A DNA stretch of 17,233 nt from contig SKHV01000230.1 in NCBI GenBank assembly GCA_007116765.1, positions 1 to 17,233 of the forward strand. Reading direction: 5' to 3'. This stretch comes from Prolixibacteraceae bacterium (GTDB taxonomy: Bacteria; Bacteroidota; Bacteroidia; Bacteroidales; Prolixibacteraceae). Numbering within the stretch: position 1 is the stretch's first letter; every line of letters begins with the position of its first letter. Of this stretch, positions 7,443 through 14,524 are shown piece by piece. A program made the position numbers and the translations under genes. The notes beneath the pieces were generated by a model. It saw only the letters and a list, made by a program, of their open reading frames with translations. It did no database searches and was not told where the DNA came from.

Positions 7443-8462
7443 ATGCGGAATACAAAATATTTTATCATAGTTTTAATTGCAGTTTTTGCAATTGCTTGTA
7501 ATCAAGATAGCAAAATTAATCCACCATACACAGTAGTCTTTTATAATGTTGAAAATTTATTCGACACCATTAATAATCCGAATAAGTTTGACGAAGAGTT
7601 TACTCCCGATTCGCACCGCGAATGGAATACTGAACGTTATTTTAAGAAATTGGATGACTTGTCGAAAGTTATTTATTCAATCGATTCGATAAACTTGCCC
7701 GTTCTGGTTGGCGTGAGCGAAGTAGAAAATGATATCGTGCTAAACGATTTGGTTTCGCAGGAATTACTGAGAAAGGCCAATTATCAGATAGTTTGGGAAG
7801 AAGGTGACGATTTTCGCGGAATTGACTGTGCTTTATTGTTCAATCCGGCAGTATTTACTTTGAATTTCTACAAATATATTCCGGTTTTGTGCCCGGTTGA
7901 ACCCGAATTTGTCACACGTGATATATTATATGTTGAAGGAAACATGCACAACGAATTGTTTCATATTTTTGTAATGCACTGGCCGTCGCGCAGGGGAGGA
8001 GCAGATGTTTCAGAACCTAAACGTGTATTGGCTGCTTCGGTATTGAGACGAAAAATAGACGAAGTGTTCAATGAATTCGAAAACCCCAACATTATAATTA
8101 TGGGCGACATGAACGATGAACCCTCAAATATGAGCTTGTCGGATGTGCTTATGGCTTTACCCAATACGATGACTCCCGAAAACGATGATTTGGTAAACCT
8201 GATGTACGCCGATTACAAAAAAGGAAAAGGAACTTATAATTTCAGGGGCGAATGGGATATGATTGATAATATTATTGTTTCAGGGTATTTAATCAACAAA
8301 ACCGAAGGCTTAAAATCAACACTCAACAATGCTTACGTATTTCATCAGCCTTTTATGGAGTATGTTAACGACAGGGGTGAAATGTCGCCAAATCGCACCT
8401 ACGGGCGTACCTACTTTGGAGGTATAAGCGATCACTTTCCTGTTTATATGATTTTAGAGTAA
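7443..8462 (+). CDS. endonuclease/exonuclease/phosphatase-fold lipoprotein
   Basis: A 339-aa protein of the Mg-dependent EEP (DNase I/exonuclease III-like) superfamily, probably exported and lipid-anchored. Residues 1-18 are a hydrophobic signal followed by C19 (AIAC-NQD, an acceptable though not ideal lipobox). The catalytic landmarks are all present: YNVENLF (34-40, metal-site N35), GVSEVEN (90-96, E93), MHWPSRRGG (178-186, H179), GDMND (221-225), WDMID (271-275) and the C-terminal SDHFPV (329-334, H331). Bacteroidota encode many such proteins with the same YNVENLFD start. They may be nucleases or phosphodiesterases/phosphatases acting on nucleic acid, lipids or sugar phosphates; the sequence does not decide. 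The gene follows a roughly 227-bp divergent region with a poor candidate -7 element (TACTTTGC, 7293-7300). The next gene, for polyamine synthesis, begins 36 bp after the stop, suggesting co-transcription without an obvious shared function. Confidence 0.88.
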   Translation: MRNTKYFIIVLIAVFAIACNQDSKINPPYTVVFYNVENLFDTINNPNKFDEEFTPDSHREWNTERYFKKLDDLSKVIYSIDSINLPVLVGVSEVENDIVLNDLVSQELLRKANYQIVWEEGDDFRGIDCALLFNPAVFTLNFYKYIPVLCPVEPEFVTRDILYVEGNMHNELFHIFVMHWPSRRGGADVSEPKRVLAASVLRRKIDEVFNEFENPNIIIMGDMNDEPSNMSLSDVLMALPNTMTPENDDLVNLMYADYKKGKGTYNFRGEWDMIDNIIVSGYLINKTEGLKSTLNNAYVFHQPFMEYVNDRGEMSPNRTYGRTYFGGISDHFPVYMILE

Positions 8463-8498
8463 ATTTGTTTATAATGTTAAAATAAAAAATTGAAAGTT

Positions 8499-9692
8499 GT
8501 GGGAAAAGTTTTAATAATAGGAGCAGGCGGTGTAGGCACTGTAGTTGCTCATAAAATGGCTGCCAACCCCGGTATCTTCACCGATATTATGCTGGCTAGC
8601 CGAACAAAGTCGAAATGCGATGCGATTGCCGAAGCAGTGGGCGGTAATAAAATTAAAACGGCAAAGGTCGATGCGAATAATGTACCTGAACTGGTAAAGC
8701 TCATCGAATCGTTTAAGCCCGATATTGTAGTAAATGTTGCCCTGCCATATCAGGATTTAACCATAATGGAAGCTTGTCTTCAAACCAAAACTGCATACCT
8801 CGATACTGCCAATTATGAGCCCGAAAACGAAGCTAAATTTGAATACAGCTGGCAATGGGCTTATCACGAAAGATTCAAAGAAGCCGGAATTACTGCGATT
8901 TTAGGTTGTGGGTTCGACCCCGGCGTAACCAGCATTTATACCGCGTATGCAGCAAAACATCATTTCGACGAAATTCAGTACCTCGACATTGTGGATTGTA
9001 ATGCCGGCGACCACGGTAAGGCTTTTGCCACCAATTTCAATCCCGAAATTAATATTCGCGAGGTAACACAAAAAGGAAAATTTTGGGAAGATGGCCAGTG
9101 GAAGCTCACCGAGCCTCACGAAATTCATAAGCCGCTGAATTATCCAAATATTGGCCCAAAAGAATCGTACTTGATTTATCACGAAGAGCTGGAGTCTTTA
9201 GTGAAAAACTTTCCAACTTTAAAACGTGCCCGTTTTTGGATGACTTTTGGTCAGGAGTATTTAACCCATCTCAGGGTAATTCAAAATATTGGAATGGCAA
9301 GCATTGAACCCGTTGTTTACGAAGGCAAAGAGATTGTGCCCATTCAGTTTCTGAAAGCCGTATTGCCAAATCCCGGAGAATTAGGCGAGAATTACACCGG
9401 TGAGACTTCTATTGGTTGTCGAATTCGCGGAATGAAAGACGGGAAAGAGAAAACCTACTACATTTACAACAATTGCAGCCACGAGGTTGCCTACAAAGAA
9501 ACCGGTGCTCAGGGCGTAAGCTACACAACCGGTGTGCCGGCCATGGTTGGTGCAATGATGTATTTGAAAGGACTGTGGAAAGAAAATGGTGTTTTTAACG
9601 TGGAAGAGTTTAACCCCGATCCATTTTTGAAAGAAGTAGCTGAACAAGGCTTGCCCTGGATTGAGTTACACGATGTTGATTTAGAGTTATAG
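8499..9692 (+). CDS. carboxynorspermidine synthase (carboxynorspermidine/carboxyspermidine dehydrogenase)
   Basis: A cytosolic NAD(P)H-dependent enzyme of the saccharopine-dehydrogenase-like family. In the alternative polyamine pathway it condenses aspartate semialdehyde with putrescine or diaminopropane to give carboxyspermidine or carboxynorspermidine, which NspC then decarboxylates. I chose the GTG at 8499 because it gives MGKVLIIGAGGVG, the normal family N-terminus; a TTG at 8490 would add three residues. From this start (397 aa) the Rossmann motif G8-A-G-G-V-G13 is followed by LASRTKSKCDAI (NADP-binding loop), DTANYEPENE near 102-111, GCGFDPGV at 136-143 and DCNAGDHG at 166-173, all typical of carboxynorspermidine synthase rather than lysine-pathway saccharopine enzymes. 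The partner decarboxylase gene is not adjacent. A strong terminator follows 54 bp after the stop. A lysine or saccharopine function is much less likely. Confidence 0.92.
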   Translation: MGKVLIIGAGGVGTVVAHKMAANPGIFTDIMLASRTKSKCDAIAEAVGGNKIKTAKVDANNVPELVKLIESFKPDIVVNVALPYQDLTIMEACLQTKTAYLDTANYEPENEAKFEYSWQWAYHERFKEAGITAILGCGFDPGVTSIYTAYAAKHHFDEIQYLDIVDCNAGDHGKAFATNFNPEINIREVTQKGKFWEDGQWKLTEPHEIHKPLNYPNIGPKESYLIYHEELESLVKNFPTLKRARFWMTFGQEYLTHLRVIQNIGMASIEPVVYEGKEIVPIQFLKAVLPNPGELGENYTGETSIGCRIRGMKDGKEKTYYIYNNCSHEVAYKETGAQGVSYTTGVPAMVGAMMYLKGLWKENGVFNVEEFNPDPFLKEVAEQGLPWIELHDVDLEL

Positions 9693-9746
9693 TAACAACA
9701 CAGATATCCGGTTCAATAATTAATGAGCCTGATTTCATATAATTTA

Positions 9747-9788
9747 TAGCCGCATTAGAGACAGAGAGCTTTAATGCGGCTAATTTTG
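9747..9788 (+). terminator. rho-independent terminator after the carboxynorspermidine synthase gene
   Basis: Perfect 11-bp inverted repeat TAGCCGCATTA (9747-9757) / TAATGCGGCTA (9772-9782), 14-nt loop, then TTTT at 9784-9787. It ends the 7443-9692 transcription unit. Confidence 0.85.
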
Positions 9789-10004
9789 TGGCAATTTTAT
9801 GGAATCCAAGATCTAGTTAACTTTCTGGCGAGAAGCATTATCTCTATCTTCAGATGTGAGGCTGGGGTTTAAGTTGCTTTTTTAAAAATATGATGTTGCA
9901 ATCATAGTAATATATCAATAATGAGTTTGCAAAAATATTTTCCATCACCAGAAAGTTCATTTTTTTTTAAGGAATGTTCCAGCCCTTCACATGTGATAGA
10001 TTAC

Positions 10005-10035
10005 AAAAAAGGCTGCAAAACACAAGTTGCAGCCT
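10005..10035 (-). terminator. rho-independent terminator of the phosphodiesterase-like gene
   Basis: Perfect 9-bp inverted repeat AGGCTGCAA (10010-10018) / TTGCAGCCT (10027-10035) with an 8-nt loop. Read on the minus strand it is followed by six Ts (A-tract at 10005-10010). It lies 21 bp after the stop codon of the minus-strand gene. Confidence 0.88.
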
Positions 10036-10056
10036 CTTTCAATATTGTTAATTTCT

Positions 10057-10860
10057 TTATTGTTTCGATTCAAGAAATTTTTGGAAGAGTACCGGATCTG
10101 AACCACTAATCATATCCACTCCGGCTGTATACATTACATCCCATATTTCTTCTTCGTCGGGCAAGTTATAAACCCTTACTTTTTTACCTTGCTGATGTGC
10201 TTTTGAAACAATGTCGCGTAACGAACGATATTCATCAAACGACATTTTACCCACACCGCTCCATTCAATATCGTTACGAAAATCGATGCCAATTAGCGGC
10301 ATAATTTTGTTGTCGTATTCTTTTTCTAAATCAGCAATGGAGCCTTGTGCTCCTACAAAGCCCACACGTTCCTGTAAGAAAGTGCGCATGGGTGCATTAC
10401 CCACAAAAATTACCCGCAATTTACCTTCGTTCCATTGAGGACCTACACGGTAGGTAAGCATTTCGTTGTACGGTGCCAGTTGTTCCCAAAGTTTCTGATA
10501 AGTTTTGCGAGGATCGTATTTAATGTCAAGAAACAAATACATTTCATCGTCGAAATCGGGGTGAACTTTACCCTGATTCTTTTTATACTGACTATATATG
10601 GGCATTAAATAAGTCGATCTGAAAGTTGGCCTTGTATGATCAGCTTCATCGGGCATTGTAGATGTAATATAGAGTTCACCGTATATATACATTATATGAG
10701 CCTGATAGTGAACCACACCTTGAGTGAAAGTTGGCCAAATGTCTCTTTCTGCTTCAAATTCCTGTGTCGAAACAAAGTTTGGCATCAATTTCACTTGTGC
10801 GTTTGAAACAATAGTTGCACTGAAATATAAAATTACAAATAGAAATACAAACCTTTTCAT
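10057..10860 (-). CDS. exported GDPD/AIM6-like phosphodiesterase-fold protein, probably catalytically inactive
   Basis: A 267-aa protein starting at the ATG at 10860, which opens a good signal peptide (MKRFVFLF... SNAQ, cleavage near residue 22). An ATG at 10908 would put 16 polar residues before it and is less likely. The mature part resembles TIM-barrel phosphodiesterases of the PI-PLC/GDPD superfamily, AIM6-like subgroup. Matching elements are RPTFRSTYLMPIY (about 77-89), LFLDIKYD (109-116), GNAPMRTFL (154-162), MPLIGIDFRND near 187-197, GKKVRVYNLPDE (225-236) and a closing GVDMISGSDP (247-256). However, the positions where active members carry HNDY, E-x-D and a metal/catalytic His read TQEF (32-35), Y-Q-A-H (52-55) and YITS (64-67). 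The usual metal-binding and general acid/base residues therefore appear lost. It might be a binding protein or have a rebuilt site. Gene certain; family moderately sure; inactivity inferred. Confidence 0.78.
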   Translation of the reverse strand: MKRFVFLFVILYFSATIVSNAQVKLMPNFVSTQEFEAERDIWPTFTQGVVHYQAHIMYIYGELYITSTMPDEADHTRPTFRSTYLMPIYSQYKKNQGKVHPDFDDEMYLFLDIKYDPRKTYQKLWEQLAPYNEMLTYRVGPQWNEGKLRVIFVGNAPMRTFLQERVGFVGAQGSIADLEKEYDNKIMPLIGIDFRNDIEWSGVGKMSFDEYRSLRDIVSKAHQQGKKVRVYNLPDEEEIWDVMYTAGVDMISGSDPVLFQKFLESKQ

Positions 10861-11162
10861 GCTATGTTTTTTAATATAACTGCTCAAATTTAGTAAATTC
10901 TTTTTCAAATAAAAGGTTTTTTTTCAACCTGCAAAAGTCTGTTATCTTGTTTTTTTTAACGCAATAACTTTTTATTGCATTAATATTATAACTTTACAGT
11001 ATGTCGAAAGGTTTTGAAATATATTTTTTGTCTGATACCATCAAATCATTATTTTCATTTTCTGTTTAGAATTGAAGTATTGGAGAGTTCTATTAAATAT
11101 CTTATTATCAGTGTTGAAATATTATTAGTTGTTTAGTTGTTAAGTTAAATTTACATATCAAT
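10861..11162. other. 302-bp divergent intergenic region
   Basis: Very AT-rich region between the phosphodiesterase-like gene (minus) and the AddB-like gene (plus), so it should carry promoters for both. It contains the candidate minus-strand promoter at 10932-10964 and a 7-bp hairpin at 10961-10978 with loop CTTT. No confident plus-strand promoter or RNA gene was seen. Confidence 0.5.
10932..10964 (-). promoter_or_regulatory. candidate promoter of the phosphodiesterase-like gene
   Basis: On the minus strand TTG (10962-10964) lies 22 bp before GACTTTTG (10932-10939), one mismatch from the TAnnTTTG element, about 70 bp before the start codon. The TTG lies inside the stem of a small hairpin (GCAATAA 10961-10967 / TTATTGC 10972-10978), which could overlap an operator. 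Confidence 0.3.
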
Positions 11163-13991
11163 ATGAAGTTTTTACACCAGGTTGCACACTACCTTTTTCA
11201 AAAGCATGGAAATAATTTAGCCGATATTACTGTTATTTTTCCAAACCGAAGGGCTGGGCTTTTTTTTCAAAAATATTTAAGTGAATTATCTGAACAAGCT
11301 CTTTTTTCACCACAAATTGTAACTATATCTGAACTGGTTTCAAATATTTCGGGACTTGAAACGGCCGAAAAAAACAGTTTGATTATTGAACTTTACAGCA
11401 TCTACAAAAAAATAACAAGAAGCGATGAAACCATCGATGATTTTTATTATTGGGGCGAAATGATGCTGGCCGACTTCGACGACATTGACAAATACCTGAT
11501 CGATGCCCGTCAGCTTTTCAGCAACATTAAATCGTTGAAAGAAATCGATTATGGTTTCGATTATCTTAGCGATGAACAGTTAGCTTTCTTAGAAACCTTT
11601 TGGAAAAATATAATCAAGTCGAATAACTCACAAGGCAAAGAGTTGTTTTTAGGAATATGGGAAAAATTATTTGCAATTTACTCTGCCTTCTGTGAGCATT
11701 TAGCCAGTAAGAAACTGGCCTACGAGGGCATGAGGTATAGGCAGATGGCAGAAAATTTAAAGAAAAACGAAATTCCGGACAAATGGCAGAACTGTGTTTT
11801 CGTGGGTTTCAATGCTCTCAATCAATGCGAAAAGGCCTTGTTCAAATACATGCAAGCCAGTAAAAATGGTCATTTCTTTTGGGATTACGACAATTATTAT
11901 CTCGAAGCTCAGGCGCATGAAGCAGCACTTTTTATGCACGAGAATTTATCAACTTTTCCTATGCCGAAAGATTTTCTTTTTTCGCCCGATAATTTTTCAA
12001 AATTAGCTGAAATAGAAATGGTGGCTGTACCCGGGTTTTCGGGTCAGGCCACTTATGCTGCAGGTTGGATTTCAGAAAACAGCGAGGTCGTGAGCAATCG
12101 TTTCGACAATACAGCAGTTGTTTTATGCGACGAAACATTGCTCATGACAATGGTAAATTCTATTCCCGATTCAGTTAACGAATTCAATATCACAATGGGT
12201 TTTCCGGTAAAAAAATCGCCGGCTTATGCTTTATTAAAAGGGCTTGTAGACATTGATCGTAACAGCCGAAAAAATGACTCAGGAGACTCTGTTTTTTATT
12301 ACCGCAACGTGCTTGGCTTGCTTAGTAATCCCTTGTTGAAAAATATTCCCGGTAACTTTTACGAACAGTTAAGTGCAAAAATACGTGAAGAAAATCGAAT
12401 TTACATTACAGCTTTTGATTTCGAGGATAGTAAGAATCTTTCACATATTTTTACTTTACCCCATTCGCCCGAACAATGTCGTGATTATTTACAAAGCATT
12501 ATTAAACTGGTTTTTCAGCACGAAACTACCGGCGATAAATTGATGAAGGAATCGCTTTATCAGCTTCATTTGGTCATAAACCGCTTGCACGATTCACTTT
12601 TTGATTCTACAAATGGCAAGCAACATAACATGTCGAAAAAGCTCTTTTATCAATTGTTGTTAAGGCAACTTGAGCGTTTGGCCATTCCTTTTGAAGGCGA
12701 GCCATTGTCGGGTCTTCAGCTTATGGGCTTTCTTGAAACACGTTGTCTCGATTTCGACAACATCGTTCTTTTGTCGTTCAACGACGATAAATTACCCGGA
12801 AATTCGCACCGCCATTCCTTTATTCCTTATACGCTGCGAAAAGGTTTCGGATTACCGGCATCGGAGCAACACAATGCTATGTATGCCTACTACTTTTATC
12901 GATTGTTGCAGCGTGCCAAAAAGGTGTCGCTTGTTTATGATTCACGTACCGATTTTAGTTCAAACGGCGAAATGAGCCGCTTTGGAATTCAACTGAAATA
13001 CGAAGCTGCACATATAAAAATGAACAGCAAACAGGCCGTATTCAATTTCGAACCCGGAACAAAAACCGGAATTGAAGTAGCAAAAAATCCTTCTATTTTT
13101 AAAAAGGTAGAAGACCTTATGTCGCAAAAAAGAATCTCGCCCAGTGCCTTGAATGTGTATCTGGATTGCACTTTGAAATTCTTTTTTCAATACATTGAAA
13201 ACATAAAAGAGGCCGAAGATGTGCAGGAAGATATTGACCACTTAATATTTGGACGTGTTGCACATCAGGTGCTCGAAGACCTCTATAAACCTTACGAAGG
13301 GCTAGAAGTAACGGCACAAATAATTGACTTGATAATTGGCAATACCAAATCTTTTAACGTTGCTTTGCAAGGTGCGCTTGAAAAAGAGTATTTCAAAAAA
13401 GGAAACTTCAACCTTAATGGCCGCAATATGCTGGTTTTTGAAATTTTAAAAAAATACATATTTAAAATTCTTTTTTACGATAAAAGCATTGCTCCGTTTG
13501 AACTTATTGGCCTTGAAAAAGAATACACCCGATACATGAATGTCGAAAACAACGATAAACAATACCGAATAAAGTATGGCGGTTTCATTGATCGTATCGA
13601 CAGGGTGGGAGATAAGATTCGGGTTGTGGATTATAAAACCGGGCAATCGAAAACCGATGTACGTTCAATTGAAAGTTTGTTCAAGCCCTCGCGGGATCGG
13701 AATAGTGCCGCATTTCAAACCATGCTTTATGCCGGATGTGCTTTAAGCGAGCTGAAAACCGGACTACAGGTTTTGCCGGCTGTTTATGGTGCAAGGTCGG
13801 TTTTTATGCCCGAATTCAGTCCTTATTTTGTGATCAATAAAGCCTCAATGACCTATCAGGCTAATGCACAAGAATTTGAAGCCTCTTTGTGTAATTTGTT
13901 TTCTGAAATTCTAAATCCTGAACAGCCATTCATTCAAACCGAGTTTGTCGAGAAATGTAATTATTGTCCGTTTAATAAAATATGCATATAA
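11163..13991 (+). CDS. AddB-like PD-(D/E)XK Fe-S nuclease / inactivated helicase subunit
   Basis: A 942-aa cytosolic protein of the AddB family, the nuclease partner in AddAB-type recombination and double-strand-break repair. The N-terminal 600 residues are UvrD-like in layout but have no Walker A: the spot reads ITVIFPNRRAGLFF (22-35). The late helicase-like segment LQLMGFLETRCLDFDNIVLL is at 518-537, with FNDDKLPG just after. The C-terminal RecB-type nuclease domain (about 655-942) has GRVAH (697-701), D810 in GGFIDR, D823-Y-K825-T-G and Q852. Four cysteines fit the AddB iron-sulfur staple: C669 at the start of the nuclease domain, then C932-x2-C935-x5-C941 at the very end. The AddA partner is not adjacent on either side. 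The next gene begins 68 bp downstream (14060), or overlaps it if an earlier start is used. Confidence 0.9.
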   Translation: MKFLHQVAHYLFQKHGNNLADITVIFPNRRAGLFFQKYLSELSEQALFSPQIVTISELVSNISGLETAEKNSLIIELYSIYKKITRSDETIDDFYYWGEMMLADFDDIDKYLIDARQLFSNIKSLKEIDYGFDYLSDEQLAFLETFWKNIIKSNNSQGKELFLGIWEKLFAIYSAFCEHLASKKLAYEGMRYRQMAENLKKNEIPDKWQNCVFVGFNALNQCEKALFKYMQASKNGHFFWDYDNYYLEAQAHEAALFMHENLSTFPMPKDFLFSPDNFSKLAEIEMVAVPGFSGQATYAAGWISENSEVVSNRFDNTAVVLCDETLLMTMVNSIPDSVNEFNITMGFPVKKSPAYALLKGLVDIDRNSRKNDSGDSVFYYRNVLGLLSNPLLKNIPGNFYEQLSAKIREENRIYITAFDFEDSKNLSHIFTLPHSPEQCRDYLQSIIKLVFQHETTGDKLMKESLYQLHLVINRLHDSLFDSTNGKQHNMSKKLFYQLLLRQLERLAIPFEGEPLSGLQLMGFLETRCLDFDNIVLLSFNDDKLPGNSHRHSFIPYTLRKGFGLPASEQHNAMYAYYFYRLLQRAKKVSLVYDSRTDFSSNGEMSRFGIQLKYEAAHIKMNSKQAVFNFEPGTKTGIEVAKNPSIFKKVEDLMSQKRISPSALNVYLDCTLKFFFQYIENIKEAEDVQEDIDHLIFGRVAHQVLEDLYKPYEGLEVTAQIIDLIIGNTKSFNVALQGALEKEYFKKGNFNLNGRNMLVFEILKKYIFKILFYDKSIAPFELIGLEKEYTRYMNVENNDKQYRIKYGGFIDRIDRVGDKIRVVDYKTGQSKTDVRSIESLFKPSRDRNSAAFQTMLYAGCALSELKTGLQVLPAVYGARSVFMPEFSPYFVINKASMTYQANAQEFEASLCNLFSEILNPEQPFIQTEFVEKCNYCPFNKICI

Positions 13992-14059
13992 TATTAAAAC
14001 TGAAGCAACCTTTTCATTCACTTATTCGTCATCATAGCGATACAAAACCTTATAAACTC

Positions 14060-14524
14060 ATGAAGAATAAAACTCTCAAAAAAAGTATCTGGTATTATTT
14101 GCTCGGAATGCTTGGTTTCCAGTCGTGTGTATCGTTTGGTGGTGCTGAATACGGAGTTCCACAGGCAACGTTCAACATCAACGGGGTAGTGAACAGTCAC
14201 AAAACCGAACAGCCCATTGCCGATATAAAAGTGTTAATGCAGAAATACCACGAATACAGCGATACTTCGTTTGTTGCTAGTGTCGATTCGGCATTTACCA
14301 ATGAAAAAGGGGAATTTGCCCTTTCGTTTATCGATTTTCCGGCCGAACAGGAATATATTCTGCAATTTATTGATGTAGATGGAGAAGCGAACGGCAGTTA
14401 TGCCGCCAAAGATACAAGCGTAGTGTTCAATGACCCTCAATATACAGGTGGCGACAAATCGTGGTACTCAGGAGAAGTTACAAAAAGTATTGAAGTAAAG
14501 CTGAGCGCCGAAAATGAAGAATAG
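14060..14524 (+). CDS. putative lipoprotein of the rSAM/lipoprotein system
   Basis: Small exported protein, probable substrate or partner of the overlapping radical SAM gene. I use the ATG at 14060 (154 aa), which gives MKNKTLKK, a short hydrophobic core (WYYLLGMLGF) and C23; the open frame runs back to an ATG at 13982 inside the AddB-like gene, but that would bury the signal. C23 is the only cysteine and follows FQS, a poor lipobox with Phe at -3. Next come a glycine-containing stretch, EYGVPQATF (30-38) and a beta-rich CarboxypepD_reg/transthyretin-like domain (NINGVV..., SAFTNEKGEFALSF). The tail is rich in Asp, Gly, Tyr and Ser (DPQYTGGDKSWYSGE). This layout (LGF-x-x-C, EYGxP, beta domain) and the downstream enzyme match the family I know as the putative lipoprotein of the rSAM/lipoprotein system (TIGR04134, from memory). 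No function is established. Confidence 0.82.
   Translation: MKNKTLKKSIWYYLLGMLGFQSCVSFGGAEYGVPQATFNINGVVNSHKTEQPIADIKVLMQKYHEYSDTSFVASVDSAFTNEKGEFALSFIDFPAEQEYILQFIDVDGEANGSYAAKDTSVVFNDPQYTGGDKSWYSGEVTKSIEVKLSAENEE

Larger units (their letters stand above)
9693..10056. other. 364-bp gap between convergent genes
   Basis: It holds two outward-serving terminators, one per strand (9747-9788 and 10005-10035). Between them are about 215 bp of AT-rich sequence with no gene I can support. A 10-bp inverted repeat AACTTTCTGG (9819-9828) / CCAGAAAGTT (9948-9957) frames 119 bp of that stretch. Confidence 0.6.

Noticed and set aside
7310..7501. GTG-started 63-codon frame in the leader of the EEP-fold gene
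   Set aside because: It overlaps the start of the well-supported lipoprotein gene in another frame, shows no domain, and its end simply reads the signal peptide region out of frame.
9921..10109. 62-codon plus-strand frame
   Set aside because: It runs through the minus-strand terminator and into the 3' end of the phosphodiesterase-like gene; no protein features.
13982..14059. Upstream ATG extension of the lipoprotein gene
   Set aside because: It would add 26 polar residues before the export signal and overlap the nuclease gene; the ATG at 14060 gives a standard signal peptide.
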